Source of the DNA: Candidatus Sumerlaeota bacterium
GTDB lineage: Bacteria > Sumerlaeota > Sumerlaeia > SLMS01
Assembly (NCBI GenBank): GCA_020850785.1
Contig: JADZDZ010000056.1
Span: 1-13,870 of the forward strand
Length of the DNA stretch: 13,870 nt
Direction: 5' to 3'
A program made the position numbers and the translations under genes. This document shows, piece by piece, positions 1 to 6,521 of this stretch. How positions within the stretch are numbered: position 1 is the stretch's first letter; each line of letters opens with the position of its first letter. The notes below the pieces were generated by a model that was not told where the DNA came from, did not search any database, and was given only the letters and a program-made list of their open reading frames with translations.

Positions 1-39
1 AATAATTGGAAAATTCATGGTCAACCAGAGCCGCAAAAA

Positions 40-1872
40 ATGAGCACCGCTTCCGAGTTTCTTCACACCGACGGGCGCGGCGGTTTTTTCTGCGGCGTGA
101 ACAACGGCGAGATCACGCGCAAATGGCACGGGTGGTGGTACGCGGAGAATCCTCCGCGCGGGCGTCGTCGCCTGCTGGCCGGTTTTGATTTTCGCGTCAC
201 CCATGAGGGGAGCGACTACTGGCTGACGAACCATTGGGAGAAGGATCGCTGGGTTGCGGCGGATTTGGAGGTGGACTCTCCCCATCTCTGGAGGATTCCA
301 CGACCGGGCAAACTTGCCGCGGAGCCCATGGACTTCGTGATTGTGAATTTCCGCTTTCAGGAATCCACGGCGGACCTTGTCGCAGAGCTTTCCCTCGGAA
401 AGGCAACCGCGCTGCAGATTCGCATTCTAACGCCCAATGACACGCCGCTTGATGCCATTTCGTGCTTCATCGTCGAGGACGACAGCGAGCGCGAGTTGGA
501 GCTTCGCGACAGGGAGGTTCTTGCCGACGTTTCACTGGAGCTTGAGAAGGACTGCGAGCGCGTCTGGGTGGAAACATTGCAGCGGCGGACCATCATTATC
601 GAGAACAATCAGCGCAACGGCGCAATGATCCTCAAAATCCGCGCGAAACAACCAACGTCTGCGGAAGGATTTGCGCCTCAAGCATCCGATTTGCGCATCC
701 ACCCACGATGGAAGAGTTCGATGATCATCGACGATCTTCGGCGGGCGGCGGATCAGTTCATCGTGCGCGGCGGCGACGGCAGCACGACGATTCTTGCGGG
801 CTACCCCTGGTTCACGGATTGGGGACGCGATGCGATGATTTCCATTCCCGGTCTGTGCATCGCGACGGGCCGCATTAACGAAGCGCGCGAAATCGTGCGG
901 CATTTCCTCGCGCACATGAATCAGGGAATTATTCCGAATATCTTTCCAGAGCATGGTGCGCAGCCGCGCTACAATACCGTGGATGCTACGCTTTGGATGG
1001 TGGATGTCATCTTCCGCCTTTGGACGATCGGGGAAATCGCGGGCGATAGTGAACTGTGCGAAAGGCTTCGCGAGATTGTGGAGTGGCACGAACGCGGTAC
1101 GCACAACAACATCCGCATGGACAGCGATGGATTGCTTGTTGGCGGCGATGCGGGAACGCAACTGACGTGGATGGATGTGAAGGTGAATGGCCACGTGCCC
1201 ACGCCGCGCCATGGAAAGCCGGTGGAGATTCAGGGCCTCTGGTACAATGCGCTGATGCTGATCGGCAAACTGGCGATGCGGTGCGGCAACGATGCGTTTG
1301 CGGGTCATTGCGCCGCTCTGGGGGAGCGCGCCGCCGCCGCTTTCGCGAAGCGATTCGCATCAAAGGGGAAACTGCATCTTGCGGATGTCGTGGATCGCGA
1401 TGGCGATGGAACGAGCGATTGGTCGCTGCGTCCGAACATGGTCATTCCCTTCGCGCTGCACCACAATATCATTCCTGCGGCGAAGCGCGCCGATGTATTG
1501 CGCGCCACGGCGGAGGAACTGCTCACGCCGCGCGGGCTGCGGACGCTTGGCCCGCAGGAGCCGAAGTATCACAGCATCTATCGCGGCGATGTGGTGGCGC
1601 GCGATCACGCATATCATCAGGGCACCGTGTGGATGTGGCTGCTGGGGCCCTACGTTGCCGGTGTGATCGCGGAAAAGCGCAACGTGCCGGAACTTCATGC
1701 GCAGCTTCCCGCGATTGCGGAGGGTCTGATTGAACATTTCGTGGGAGAAGGCTGCTACGGCCAGTGCAATGAAATCTTCGATGCCGATCCACCCCACATT
1801 CCCCGCGGTTGCTTCGCGCAGGCGTGGTCCACTGCGGCATTGATTCAGATTCTGCAGTACGATCCCGCCTAA
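40..1872 (+). CDS. Glycogen debranching enzyme, amylo-alpha-1,6-glucosidase type
   Basis: The 610-aa product looks like a bacterial/archaeal-type glycogen debranching enzyme (GDE family, GH133-like), a cytosolic enzyme that hydrolyses alpha-1,6 branch points of glycogen. The N-terminal domain opens with EFLHTDGRGGFFCG and TRKWHGWW, the family's 'WL..nG.GG...G...TR.yHG' signature. The C-terminal (alpha/alpha)6 barrel carries WFTDWGRD (residues 257-264, including an acidic residue typical of the active site), TWMDVK (376-381), KPVEIQGLWYNAL and HQGTVWMW (526-533). Length is normal for the single-enzyme form. The frame is open back to base 1 with no other ATG, GTG or TTG and no clear Shine-Dalgarno before ATG-40, so translation may begin upstream of the window. 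The gene converges on the minus-strand aminotransferase gene and the stop codons overlap. No other glycogen gene is visible. Family assignment is confident; the exact start is not. Confidence 0.9.
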   Translation: MSTASEFLHTDGRGGFFCGVNNGEITRKWHGWWYAENPPRGRRRLLAGFDFRVTHEGSDYWLTNHWEKDRWVAADLEVDSPHLWRIPRPGKLAAEPMDFVIVNFRFQESTADLVAELSLGKATALQIRILTPNDTPLDAISCFIVEDDSERELELRDREVLADVSLELEKDCERVWVETLQRRTIIIENNQRNGAMILKIRAKQPTSAEGFAPQASDLRIHPRWKSSMIIDDLRRAADQFIVRGGDGSTTILAGYPWFTDWGRDAMISIPGLCIATGRINEAREIVRHFLAHMNQGIIPNIFPEHGAQPRYNTVDATLWMVDVIFRLWTIGEIAGDSELCERLREIVEWHERGTHNNIRMDSDGLLVGGDAGTQLTWMDVKVNGHVPTPRHGKPVEIQGLWYNALMLIGKLAMRCGNDAFAGHCAALGERAAAAFAKRFASKGKLHLADVVDRDGDGTSDWSLRPNMVIPFALHHNIIPAAKRADVLRATAEELLTPRGLRTLGPQEPKYHSIYRGDVVARDHAYHQGTVWMWLLGPYVAGVIAEKRNVPELHAQLPAIAEGLIEHFVGEGCYGQCNEIFDADPPHIPRGCFAQAWSTAALIQILQYDPA

Positions 1873-2999
1873 CGTCGTGCGCGCTGTGCGAAGGCGGTGA
1901 CGGCATCAACCAGCGCCAACATTTGCTCCATGGTTGTGTCCTTGCCGGGCGTGATTCTCACGGCTCCCGCCGCGCGCGCTTCGTCGTGGGGGACCATGGC
2001 CGTCATCGCGGGTGAAGTTTCCATGACGCCGGTGGCGCAGGCGGAACCAGCGGACAGGAAAAAGCCTCGCGAATCGAGCGCAATCACGAGGTCCGTTGCC
2101 TGAATTCCGGGAAGGCTGATGTTGAGAAATCCCGGCAGCCGTCGCGAAGAATCACCATTCTCACGGAACTCAACACCCGACGCGCGCAGTTTTTCCAGAG
2201 CCCCGTGGCATAGGTTTCCAAGGTGCTGCGCCCGCGCGCCGCGTTCCTCGCGGGCAAGTCGTGCCGCCATCGCGAAGGCACGAATCAGGGCCACCGGCTG
2301 CGTGCCTGCGCGAAGCCCGTGTTCCTGCGGCCCGCCCGTGATTTGCGCGCGAATTTGTTTCAAGCAACTTCCCGCCAGCGCGCCGACGCCTGCGGGGCCG
2401 TGGATTTTGTGCGACGAGACTGAATAGAAATCCGCACCGCCATACTGTTCCGGCTGCAGCAGGCCAAAGCCCTGCGTCAGATCGCACAACCAGCGAGCAC
2501 CGGCTGCATCGCGAAGCGCGCGCGCCTCTCCCAACCGCTGAAGGATTCCCGTCTCGTTCTGCACCGCCATCAGGCACAGCAGATCACAGTGTGCGTCGGC
2601 GGAAACCTGCGCGGTGCCATCGCTCCCGACGGTCATGAGTTCCGCGTCAATCGCTCCCGCCTGCGACAGCGCCTGAACGGTTTCGCGAACGCAGGAATGT
2701 TCGATCATGGACGTCAACACGCGTGTCTTCATGCCGGCGGCGGCGCGCCCCGCCACGAATCCCCTGATCGCGAGATTGTTCGCCTCCGTCGAGCCGGAGG
2801 TGAAAATGACCTCGTCCTTTTTGACGCCAAGAAGCACCGCGATCTCTTCGCGACTCTCTTCCAAGTGCGCACGGGCGCGCTGGCCGCTGCGATGCACGGA
2901 GGACGCGTTCTGCGGTTCGCGCAGGGCTTCCCGGAGGAAGTCGCGAACGCGCGAATCCATTGGGGTTGTTGCAGCGTGATCCAGATAAACGTCAGTCAT
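1869..2999 (-). CDS. Cysteine desulfurase, class V aminotransferase (NifS/IscS-like)
   Basis: This 376-aa PLP enzyme should take sulfur from L-cysteine as an enzyme persulfide for Fe-S cluster or other thio-cofactor synthesis. It opens with YLDHAATTP. It carries FTSGSTEANN (66-75, phosphate binding), His-101 in IEHS (ring-stacking position), NETGILQ, Asp-173/Gln-176 in CDLTQG (usual family text is close to HVDAAQ), and Lys-198 in SSHKIHGP (PLP Schiff base). GLRAGTQP and the active-site loop SAGSACATG with Cys-321 follow. All catalytic residues are present, so it should be functional. The short loop suggests a group I (IscS/NifS) rather than a SufS-type enzyme, but I cannot choose between housekeeping IscS and a specialised paralogue. 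ATG is preceded by AAGG at short spacing. No iscU, iscR or tRNA-thiolase gene is adjacent. Confidence 0.92.
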   Translation of the reverse strand: MTDVYLDHAATTPMDSRVRDFLREALREPQNASSVHRSGQRARAHLEESREEIAVLLGVKKDEVIFTSGSTEANNLAIRGFVAGRAAAGMKTRVLTSMIEHSCVRETVQALSQAGAIDAELMTVGSDGTAQVSADAHCDLLCLMAVQNETGILQRLGEARALRDAAGARWLCDLTQGFGLLQPEQYGGADFYSVSSHKIHGPAGVGALAGSCLKQIRAQITGGPQEHGLRAGTQPVALIRAFAMAARLAREERGARAQHLGNLCHGALEKLRASGVEFRENGDSSRRLPGFLNISLPGIQATDLVIALDSRGFFLSAGSACATGVMETSPAMTAMVPHDEARAAGAVRITPGKDTTMEQMLALVDAVTAFAQRARR

Positions 3000-3084
3000 G
3001 CGCCTTATTTTCGCTCAGATCGCGTTCCAAGTAAAATTTTAGGGCTGAAAACGGCACTTATTCCCAGCAAAAGTCTTTTTTCTT

Positions 3085-3112
3085 TTGACTCGAAAACCAT
3101 CCGTGCTATCTT
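3085..3112 (+). promoter_or_regulatory. Sigma70-type promoter for the STAS-recO transcript
   Basis: TTGACT (3085-3090) and TATCTT (3107-3112) are separated by 16 bp, close to the TTGACA/TATAAT consensus. It lies in the non-coding gap between the divergent cysteine desulfurase gene and the STAS gene, in an AT-rich patch that stands out from its surroundings. Transcription would start near 3119, leaving a leader of roughly 65 nt before the TTG start codon. Assigned by consensus match only. Confidence 0.55.
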
Positions 3113-3128
3113 ATCACTGTTGGTCATC

Positions 3129-3169
3129 GCGGCCCCCGGTTTATGACGACACTTCTAGTGCCGGGCCGC
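3129..3169 (+). promoter_or_regulatory. Leader stem-loop upstream of the STAS gene
   Basis: GCGGCCC-CC-GG (3129-3139) can pair with CCGGGCCGC (3161-3169), giving 9 G-C pairs with a 2-nt bulge and a 21-nt loop. It sits inside the predicted leader, 5 nt before the AGGA of the ribosome binding site. It has no following U-tract, so it is not an intrinsic terminator. It could tune translation of the TTG-initiated STAS gene. Its role is inference. Confidence 0.35.
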
Positions 3170-3185
3170 CGTCAGGACAAAGGCT

Positions 3186-3776
3186 TTGTCATCCTATACC
3201 GCTAATCCATCGGCCCCTGCAACGTCCTCCCAGCCCGCTGATCCATCGAAGTCGTTGCTTTGCGCTGTCCTCGACGACGGTCGGATCGCGCTCGTGCGGG
3301 TTGTTGGCCGCGGGAATTTTGGCATCTCCATCCCCTTCAAGAACTTCGCCTTGAAGATGCAGGAACGGGGCGGCGTCAAATTTGTCATCGACCTACAGTA
3401 TTGCGAATCCATGGATTCCACTTTCATGGGGGTGCTGGCGGGCATCTGCCTTGCGCAGATCAAGAGCAACGCAGGCCGCGTCGCCGTCGTGAATGCGAAT
3501 GAACATTGCCGCCGCCTGCTGAAGAACCTCGGCATCATCCATCTGCTCGACCTGCGCACCGGAGCCATTGCTGAAGTTCAGCGCGCCGAGGACGAGGATC
3601 AGTTCGCGCCCGCCAAGAACAGCTCCGGCAGCAAGCTGGAACAGATTTGCACGATGCTTGAAGCGCACAAGGAACTGGTTCGTCTCGATCAGAAGAACGA
3701 GGTCCAGTTTCAGGCCGTCATCGAGTATCTTGAGAAGAGCCTGCAGGAAGAGCAGGACTCGAAGGCTCCCCACTAA
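3186..3776 (+). CDS. STAS-domain protein (anti-sigma-factor-antagonist-like) with C-terminal helical extension
   Basis: The 196-aa cytosolic protein carries one STAS domain at about residues 24-130. The hallmark IDLQYCESMDSTFMGVL ends with the DST-type loop, where Ser-78 occupies the position phosphorylated in SpoIIAA/RsbV. Such proteins usually switch partner proteins (anti-sigma factors, phosphatases) through Ser phosphorylation. After the domain come an acidic linker and a charged helical tail (about 148-190), possibly a coiled coil; classical antagonists of about 110 aa lack this. The first 20 residues are Ser/Pro/Ala-rich. The start is TTG, preceded by AGGA at 8 nt; an in-frame TAG at 3156-3158 and no other good start support it. 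No kinase or sigma factor gene is in view. recO follows 32 bp downstream and is probably co-transcribed. Confidence 0.82.
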   Translation: MSSYTANPSAPATSSQPADPSKSLLCAVLDDGRIALVRVVGRGNFGISIPFKNFALKMQERGGVKFVIDLQYCESMDSTFMGVLAGICLAQIKSNAGRVAVVNANEHCRRLLKNLGIIHLLDLRTGAIAEVQRAEDEDQFAPAKNSSGSKLEQICTMLEAHKELVRLDQKNEVQFQAVIEYLEKSLQEEQDSKAPH

Positions 3777-3808
3777 CCCGCGCAGTTTGCGCGCCGCCGT
3801 GTGATCTT

Positions 3809-4597
3809 ATGGCCGTGGTCAAGATCCACGCGATCATCCTCAAAAGCTACGAGACAGGAAACTCCTCCGAGGTTGTGCATATCCTTTGCGCAGAGTACGG
3901 CCGCTTCTCCGTCTATGCGCGGGGATTGCGCCGCCCGCACAGTCGCTTTGCCTCCGTGTTGCAGCCGTTGTCGCTGGTTGAATTGACGTTGGCGACAAGA
4001 GAGGGCGCGGAGATGGCGACGCTGCGGGAGGCGACGACGCTGGCGGACAACTCCGCGCTCACGTCGGACCTGGAGCGCTTCAGCCTCGCGCTGGTGTTGG
4101 CGGAAAGCGCCGCCGCCGCCTGCCATTCGGCGCAGGCCGCGCCGGAAATGTTCGCCGCGCTGGTGCAGGCGCTGCACGATCTTGATCCGCGTTCGGGGGA
4201 AGCGGCGCTCCCGGCCGCGTGCCGGGGGATGCTGGCGATTCTCGCCGCTGCGGGCTACGAGCCGCAGTTGGAAGCGGCGCTGCTGCGCCCTTGGCCGGCG
4301 GGAAGCGCAAAGCCCCGCATGTTCTGGCTGGAGGTGGAAAACGCAACCGTGCACTCGCGGGGTCCGCAGCCTTCCGGTGAACCCCTGTGGCCGAGGCGCG
4401 TGCCGCCGTCGGCGGGTCGGTTTCCGCTGCCGCCGCAGGCCGTGCGATTTCTCCACAACACGCAGCAGGGGCGCGAGGCATCGCTTCCCAACGAATGCGC
4501 GGTCCAGTTGTTCGAAGGTCTTGTGCGCATTGCGGAGTTCCATCACGAGAGTGGAATTCGCAGCGCCGACTTCTGGCGCGAACTCAGCGGCGCCTAA
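3809..4597 (+). CDS. recO: DNA repair protein RecO
   Basis: The 262-aa product matches RecO, which binds ssDNA/SSB and with RecR loads RecA in the RecF gap-repair pathway. The N-terminal OB-fold (about 1-80) has the family pattern: AIILKSYETGNSSEVVHI, then the GRFSVYARGLRRPHS turn, LQPLSLVEL and LREA. A helical domain (about 85-250) includes RGMLAILAAAGYEPQL. The four-Cys zinc site that many RecO proteins carry after the 'GY.P.L' segment is absent: the only Cys residues are 27, 105, 138 and 230, so residues 154-205 have none, as in E. coli-type RecO. ATG-3809 is chosen because the OB-fold begins within a few residues of it. It lies 32 bp after the STAS gene on the same strand. A palindrome follows 34 bp after the stop. 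Confidence 0.93.
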   Translation: MAVVKIHAIILKSYETGNSSEVVHILCAEYGRFSVYARGLRRPHSRFASVLQPLSLVELTLATREGAEMATLREATTLADNSALTSDLERFSLALVLAESAAAACHSAQAAPEMFAALVQALHDLDPRSGEAALPAACRGMLAILAAAGYEPQLEAALLRPWPAGSAKPRMFWLEVENATVHSRGPQPSGEPLWPRRVPPSAGRFPLPPQAVRFLHNTQQGREASLPNECAVQLFEGLVRIAEFHHESGIRSADFWRELSGA

Positions 4598-4606
4598 CGC
4601 ACTTTC

Positions 4607-4652
4607 CGAAATTTCGTAGCCCCCAGAGATTGCGAGGGCGGGACGCCCTCGC
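4607..4652. repeat. Palindromic element downstream of recO (candidate REP-like repeat)
   Basis: Two palindromes lie close together. CGAAATTTCG (4607-4616) is self-complementary. GCGAGGGCG-GGA-CGCCCTCGC (4632-4652) is a perfect 9-bp stem with a 3-nt loop. The second has no T-tract on its 3' side on either strand: A7 follows on the plus strand, which reads as T7 before the hairpin on the minus strand. It is therefore not a standard intrinsic terminator. The position between two convergent genes and the shape resemble dispersed extragenic palindromes. Only one copy is in this window, so dispersal is untested. Confidence 0.5.
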
Positions 4653-4710
4653 CACAAAAAAAGCGTGCCCAAAGCTCAACATGGCCACGTCATTCTGAGA
4701 AATGCTATAA

Positions 4711-4748
4711 CGCAAAGAAAAACGCGCGACCCCTGCGAGCCGCGCGTT
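4711..4748 (-). terminator. Intrinsic terminator of the RidA-family gene
   Basis: Read on the minus strand, AACGCGCG (4748-4741) pairs with CGCGCGTT (4728-4721): an 8-bp stem with a 12-nt loop, running into TTTCTTT (4720-4714). It starts 23 bp past the RidA stop codon, the expected place and orientation for a rho-independent terminator. Confidence 0.72.
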
Positions 4749-4771
4749 GAATCCCGTGTCTGCTTCGTGAA

Positions 4772-5236
4772 TCAGTCTTTCACTTCCACCATCATTTCCA
4801 CTTCAACGGGCGCATTCAGCGGAAGGCACGCCATTCCCACGGTCGAGCGCGCGTGGCGACCCGCGTCGCCGAAAACCGCCTGAATGAAATCACTGGCGCC
4901 GTTCGCAATCTTTGGATGAGCAGTGAAGGTTGGCGCGGAGGCGACGAAGACACCAAGGCGCACGACGCGGACAACCTTGTCCAGATCGCCGATGACGGCC
5001 TTGATCACCGCCAGATTGTTGATCGCGCAAAGGCGGGCCGCTTCTGCGGCGACTTCCGGCGTTACTTCCTGCGGCACGATTCCCGTGGCCACCATCTGGC
5101 CGTCCTTCGTGGGCAACTGGCCGCTTGTGATGACGAGGTTGCCGGTGCGGATTCCGGGAACGTAGGAGGCGACGGGCTTGGGCGCCACGGGGAGCGTCAC
5201 GCCCAGTTCAGCAAGTTTGGCTTCGATCTTGGACAT
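4772..5236 (-). CDS. RidA family protein (YjgF/YER057c/UK114 superfamily)
   Basis: The 154-aa protein belongs to the Rid superfamily. Characterised members form trimers and hydrolyse reactive enamine/imine intermediates released by PLP enzymes. Visible marks are NLVITSGQLP (34-42), the DGQMVATG turn, a long AARLCAINNLAVIKA helix, VVRLGVFVASAPTFTAHPKI, and the C-terminal block GRHARSTVGMACLPLNAPVE with Arg-130 at the ligand-binding position and Glu-145 nearby. At about 150 aa it is longer than E. coli RidA (128 aa), so it fits the longer Rid subgroup and may not be the housekeeping deaminase. Upstream, GAAAGG is about 15 nt from the ATG, so the ribosome binding site is weak. It is 99 bp downstream of the DUF4139 cluster on the same strand, separated by a stem-loop, and has its own terminator. 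Partial read-through from the cluster is possible. Confidence 0.88.
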   Translation of the reverse strand: MSKIEAKLAELGVTLPVAPKPVASYVPGIRTGNLVITSGQLPTKDGQMVATGIVPQEVTPEVAAEAARLCAINNLAVIKAVIGDLDKVVRVVRLGVFVASAPTFTAHPKIANGASDFIQAVFGDAGRHARSTVGMACLPLNAPVEVEMMVEVKD

Positions 5237-5288
5237 CGGGGGGAAGTGGACCTTTCAATTTTCAACGTTGTCGATGAAGTCCCCCGAT

Positions 5289-5324
5289 GCGACCGCGGGA
5301 ATCAAGGGTGATTCACGCGGTCGC
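5289..5324 (-). other. Long stem-loop at the 3' end of the DUF4139 cluster
   Basis: GCGACCGCG (5289-5297) pairs with CGCGGTCGC (5316-5324), followed inward by one G.A mismatch, then GAATC (5299-5303) with GATTC (5310-5314), leaving a 6-nt loop. That gives 14 paired positions. It begins 11 bp after the stop codon of the last DUF4139 gene. On the minus strand no U-run follows, so it is more likely a 3'-end stabilising or Rho-dependent/processing structure than a classical terminator. Confidence 0.5.
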
Positions 5325-5335
5325 GCCAGACACGG

Positions 5336-6502
5336 TCATTTTTCGCCGGGGAAGCGGTTCTTGATCACGAAGGTGATGTCCACGACCTTCTTTTCCGCCT
5401 TCTCCCCCTTCTTGTTGGCGGGAAGGTCCACGGACACTACGAGTTCACTGAGCGACTTCCGCTCGGTCTTCACGCCCGCTTCGGTGATTTCCTGAATTTC
5501 CCAGTCGCCGTTCAGCGTCTCGTTGATCTTCAGCGTCACCGGCTCCTCCTTGAAGTTTTCGATCTCGTAGCGCACCTGCCGGACCTGATCGAACATCACC
5601 GTTTCCTTGCGGTTGTTGGTTTTCACGTTGGTGCGTTCGTCCTTCATCAGGCGGCGTTTGAGCACGACATCCTTCACCTTGCCGAGCGTCAGTTCCGCCT
5701 TTTCCTTTGGCGGCGTCTGCCGAAGCATGTCCTCGCCAAGGAAGATGGAACTGTTCATGCCATCATCGCCGTAGAGGCGCGCCTTGCCGTTCGGCAGCTT
5801 GTACTTGCCGAGGCCCGCTTCCGTCTTGTTCTCGATCTCGTAAACAAGGTCGATGTTCTCGCCATCCTCACCCAGAAACACATCGTATCCGGGCCGTGCG
5901 ATGAAGACCTTCTTGATCGGCAGTTCCGGCACGCGCGAGGCGAGGAAGCGGCGCACTTCGCCCGAATCCATGGAGCGCGTCAGGTCGTCCATCAGCGGCA
6001 GGCGCACGATGGCATTGTCCAGGTCCTCGCCGCTGGCGTTCTGCATGCGGAAATACTGCTGGAAATCACCGGCTGTTTCCTTCTGGTTCATGCGGATCTC
6101 GTAGCTGGTGTCCTGCGAGATGCCGTTGAGCAGGTAGCTCACGCGGATTCGCTCCGTGCGCGCCGCGGGGGAGTAAAGCTGCCACGTCAGCGCCTGCTCG
6201 TTTGGCGGAAATCCCGTCGCGATGATCTTCGTCGCCGTGTCGCCGTCGCCGGGATTCGTCAGCAGTTCGATCATCACGGAATTGGCGTCGATGGAGACGC
6301 CGTTCCATGCGAAGTCGACGTAGTTCGTTCCCTGCTGCAGGGGGATTTCGCGCTCCTCGTAGAGCAGCGTGAAGCGCGGATTCTCAAGGCTGGTGACGAG
6401 CTTCGCGCGGTCGGGGAGCGTGACCAGCTTCGTGCGCGCGAAACCGGTGATCGGCAGCGCCGCGAGGATTGCGACGAGTATGAGCGGGGAATTCTTCTTC
6501 AT
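5336..6502 (-). CDS. Secreted DUF4139-like protein, copy C (divergent)
   Basis: The 388-aa product starts with a Sec signal peptide (MKKN, then LILVAILAALPITG, probable cleavage after GFA). The mature part starts RTKLVTLPDR, matching the ID/MDL.TLP.. start of the next two genes. It follows the same layout: LYEEREIPLQQGTNYVDFAW (compare SFAKGMNEIQFSW), NASGEDLDNAIVR (155-167), KLPNGKARLYGDDG, ELTLGKVKDVVLKR and a C-terminal NGDWEIQE strand region. It is the most diverged of the three paralogues and lacks the NSQDLTL motif and the large insertion. ATG-6502 is preferred over a start at 6538, which overlaps the upstream gene: GGAAAGGG lies just before it, it gives a 19-bp gap, and the signal peptide begins there. 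DUF4139 is linked by family name to MuiA mucoidy inhibitors; biochemical function is unknown. It is last in the cluster. Confidence 0.75.
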   Translation of the reverse strand: MKKNSPLILVAILAALPITGFARTKLVTLPDRAKLVTSLENPRFTLLYEEREIPLQQGTNYVDFAWNGVSIDANSVMIELLTNPGDGDTATKIIATGFPPNEQALTWQLYSPAARTERIRVSYLLNGISQDTSYEIRMNQKETAGDFQQYFRMQNASGEDLDNAIVRLPLMDDLTRSMDSGEVRRFLASRVPELPIKKVFIARPGYDVFLGEDGENIDLVYEIENKTEAGLGKYKLPNGKARLYGDDGMNSSIFLGEDMLRQTPPKEKAELTLGKVKDVVLKRRLMKDERTNVKTNNRKETVMFDQVRQVRYEIENFKEEPVTLKINETLNGDWEIQEITEAGVKTERKSLSELVVSVDLPANKKGEKAEKKVVDITFVIKNRFPGEK

Positions 6503-6521
6503 GGTCGTGCCCTTTCCGTGA

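Noticed and set aside
532..1308. Minus-strand open frame of about 258 codons
   Set aside because: Antisense to the strongly identified debranching enzyme catalytic domain.
3111..3119. Shared TATCACTG octamer near the STAS promoter and (minus strand) near 13465
   Set aside because: One 8-base match in about 14 kb of two-stranded sequence is close to chance and positions relative to the promoters differ.
3143..3205. 20-codon ORF as an independent small protein gene
   Set aside because: No ribosome binding site and no sign of conservation available; mentioned only as a possible leader ORF.
4632..4652. Palindrome as a bidirectional intrinsic terminator for recO and the RidA gene
   Set aside because: A7 follows it on the plus strand and the corresponding T7 precedes it on the minus strand, so neither RNA has the required 3' U-tract; the RidA gene has a better terminator at 4711-4748.
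3773..4672. Long minus-strand open frame (about 299 codons) opposite recO
   Set aside because: It lies fully antisense to a clear RecO gene, its translation is Arg/Ala-rich without any family signature, and open antisense frames are common in GC-rich genes.
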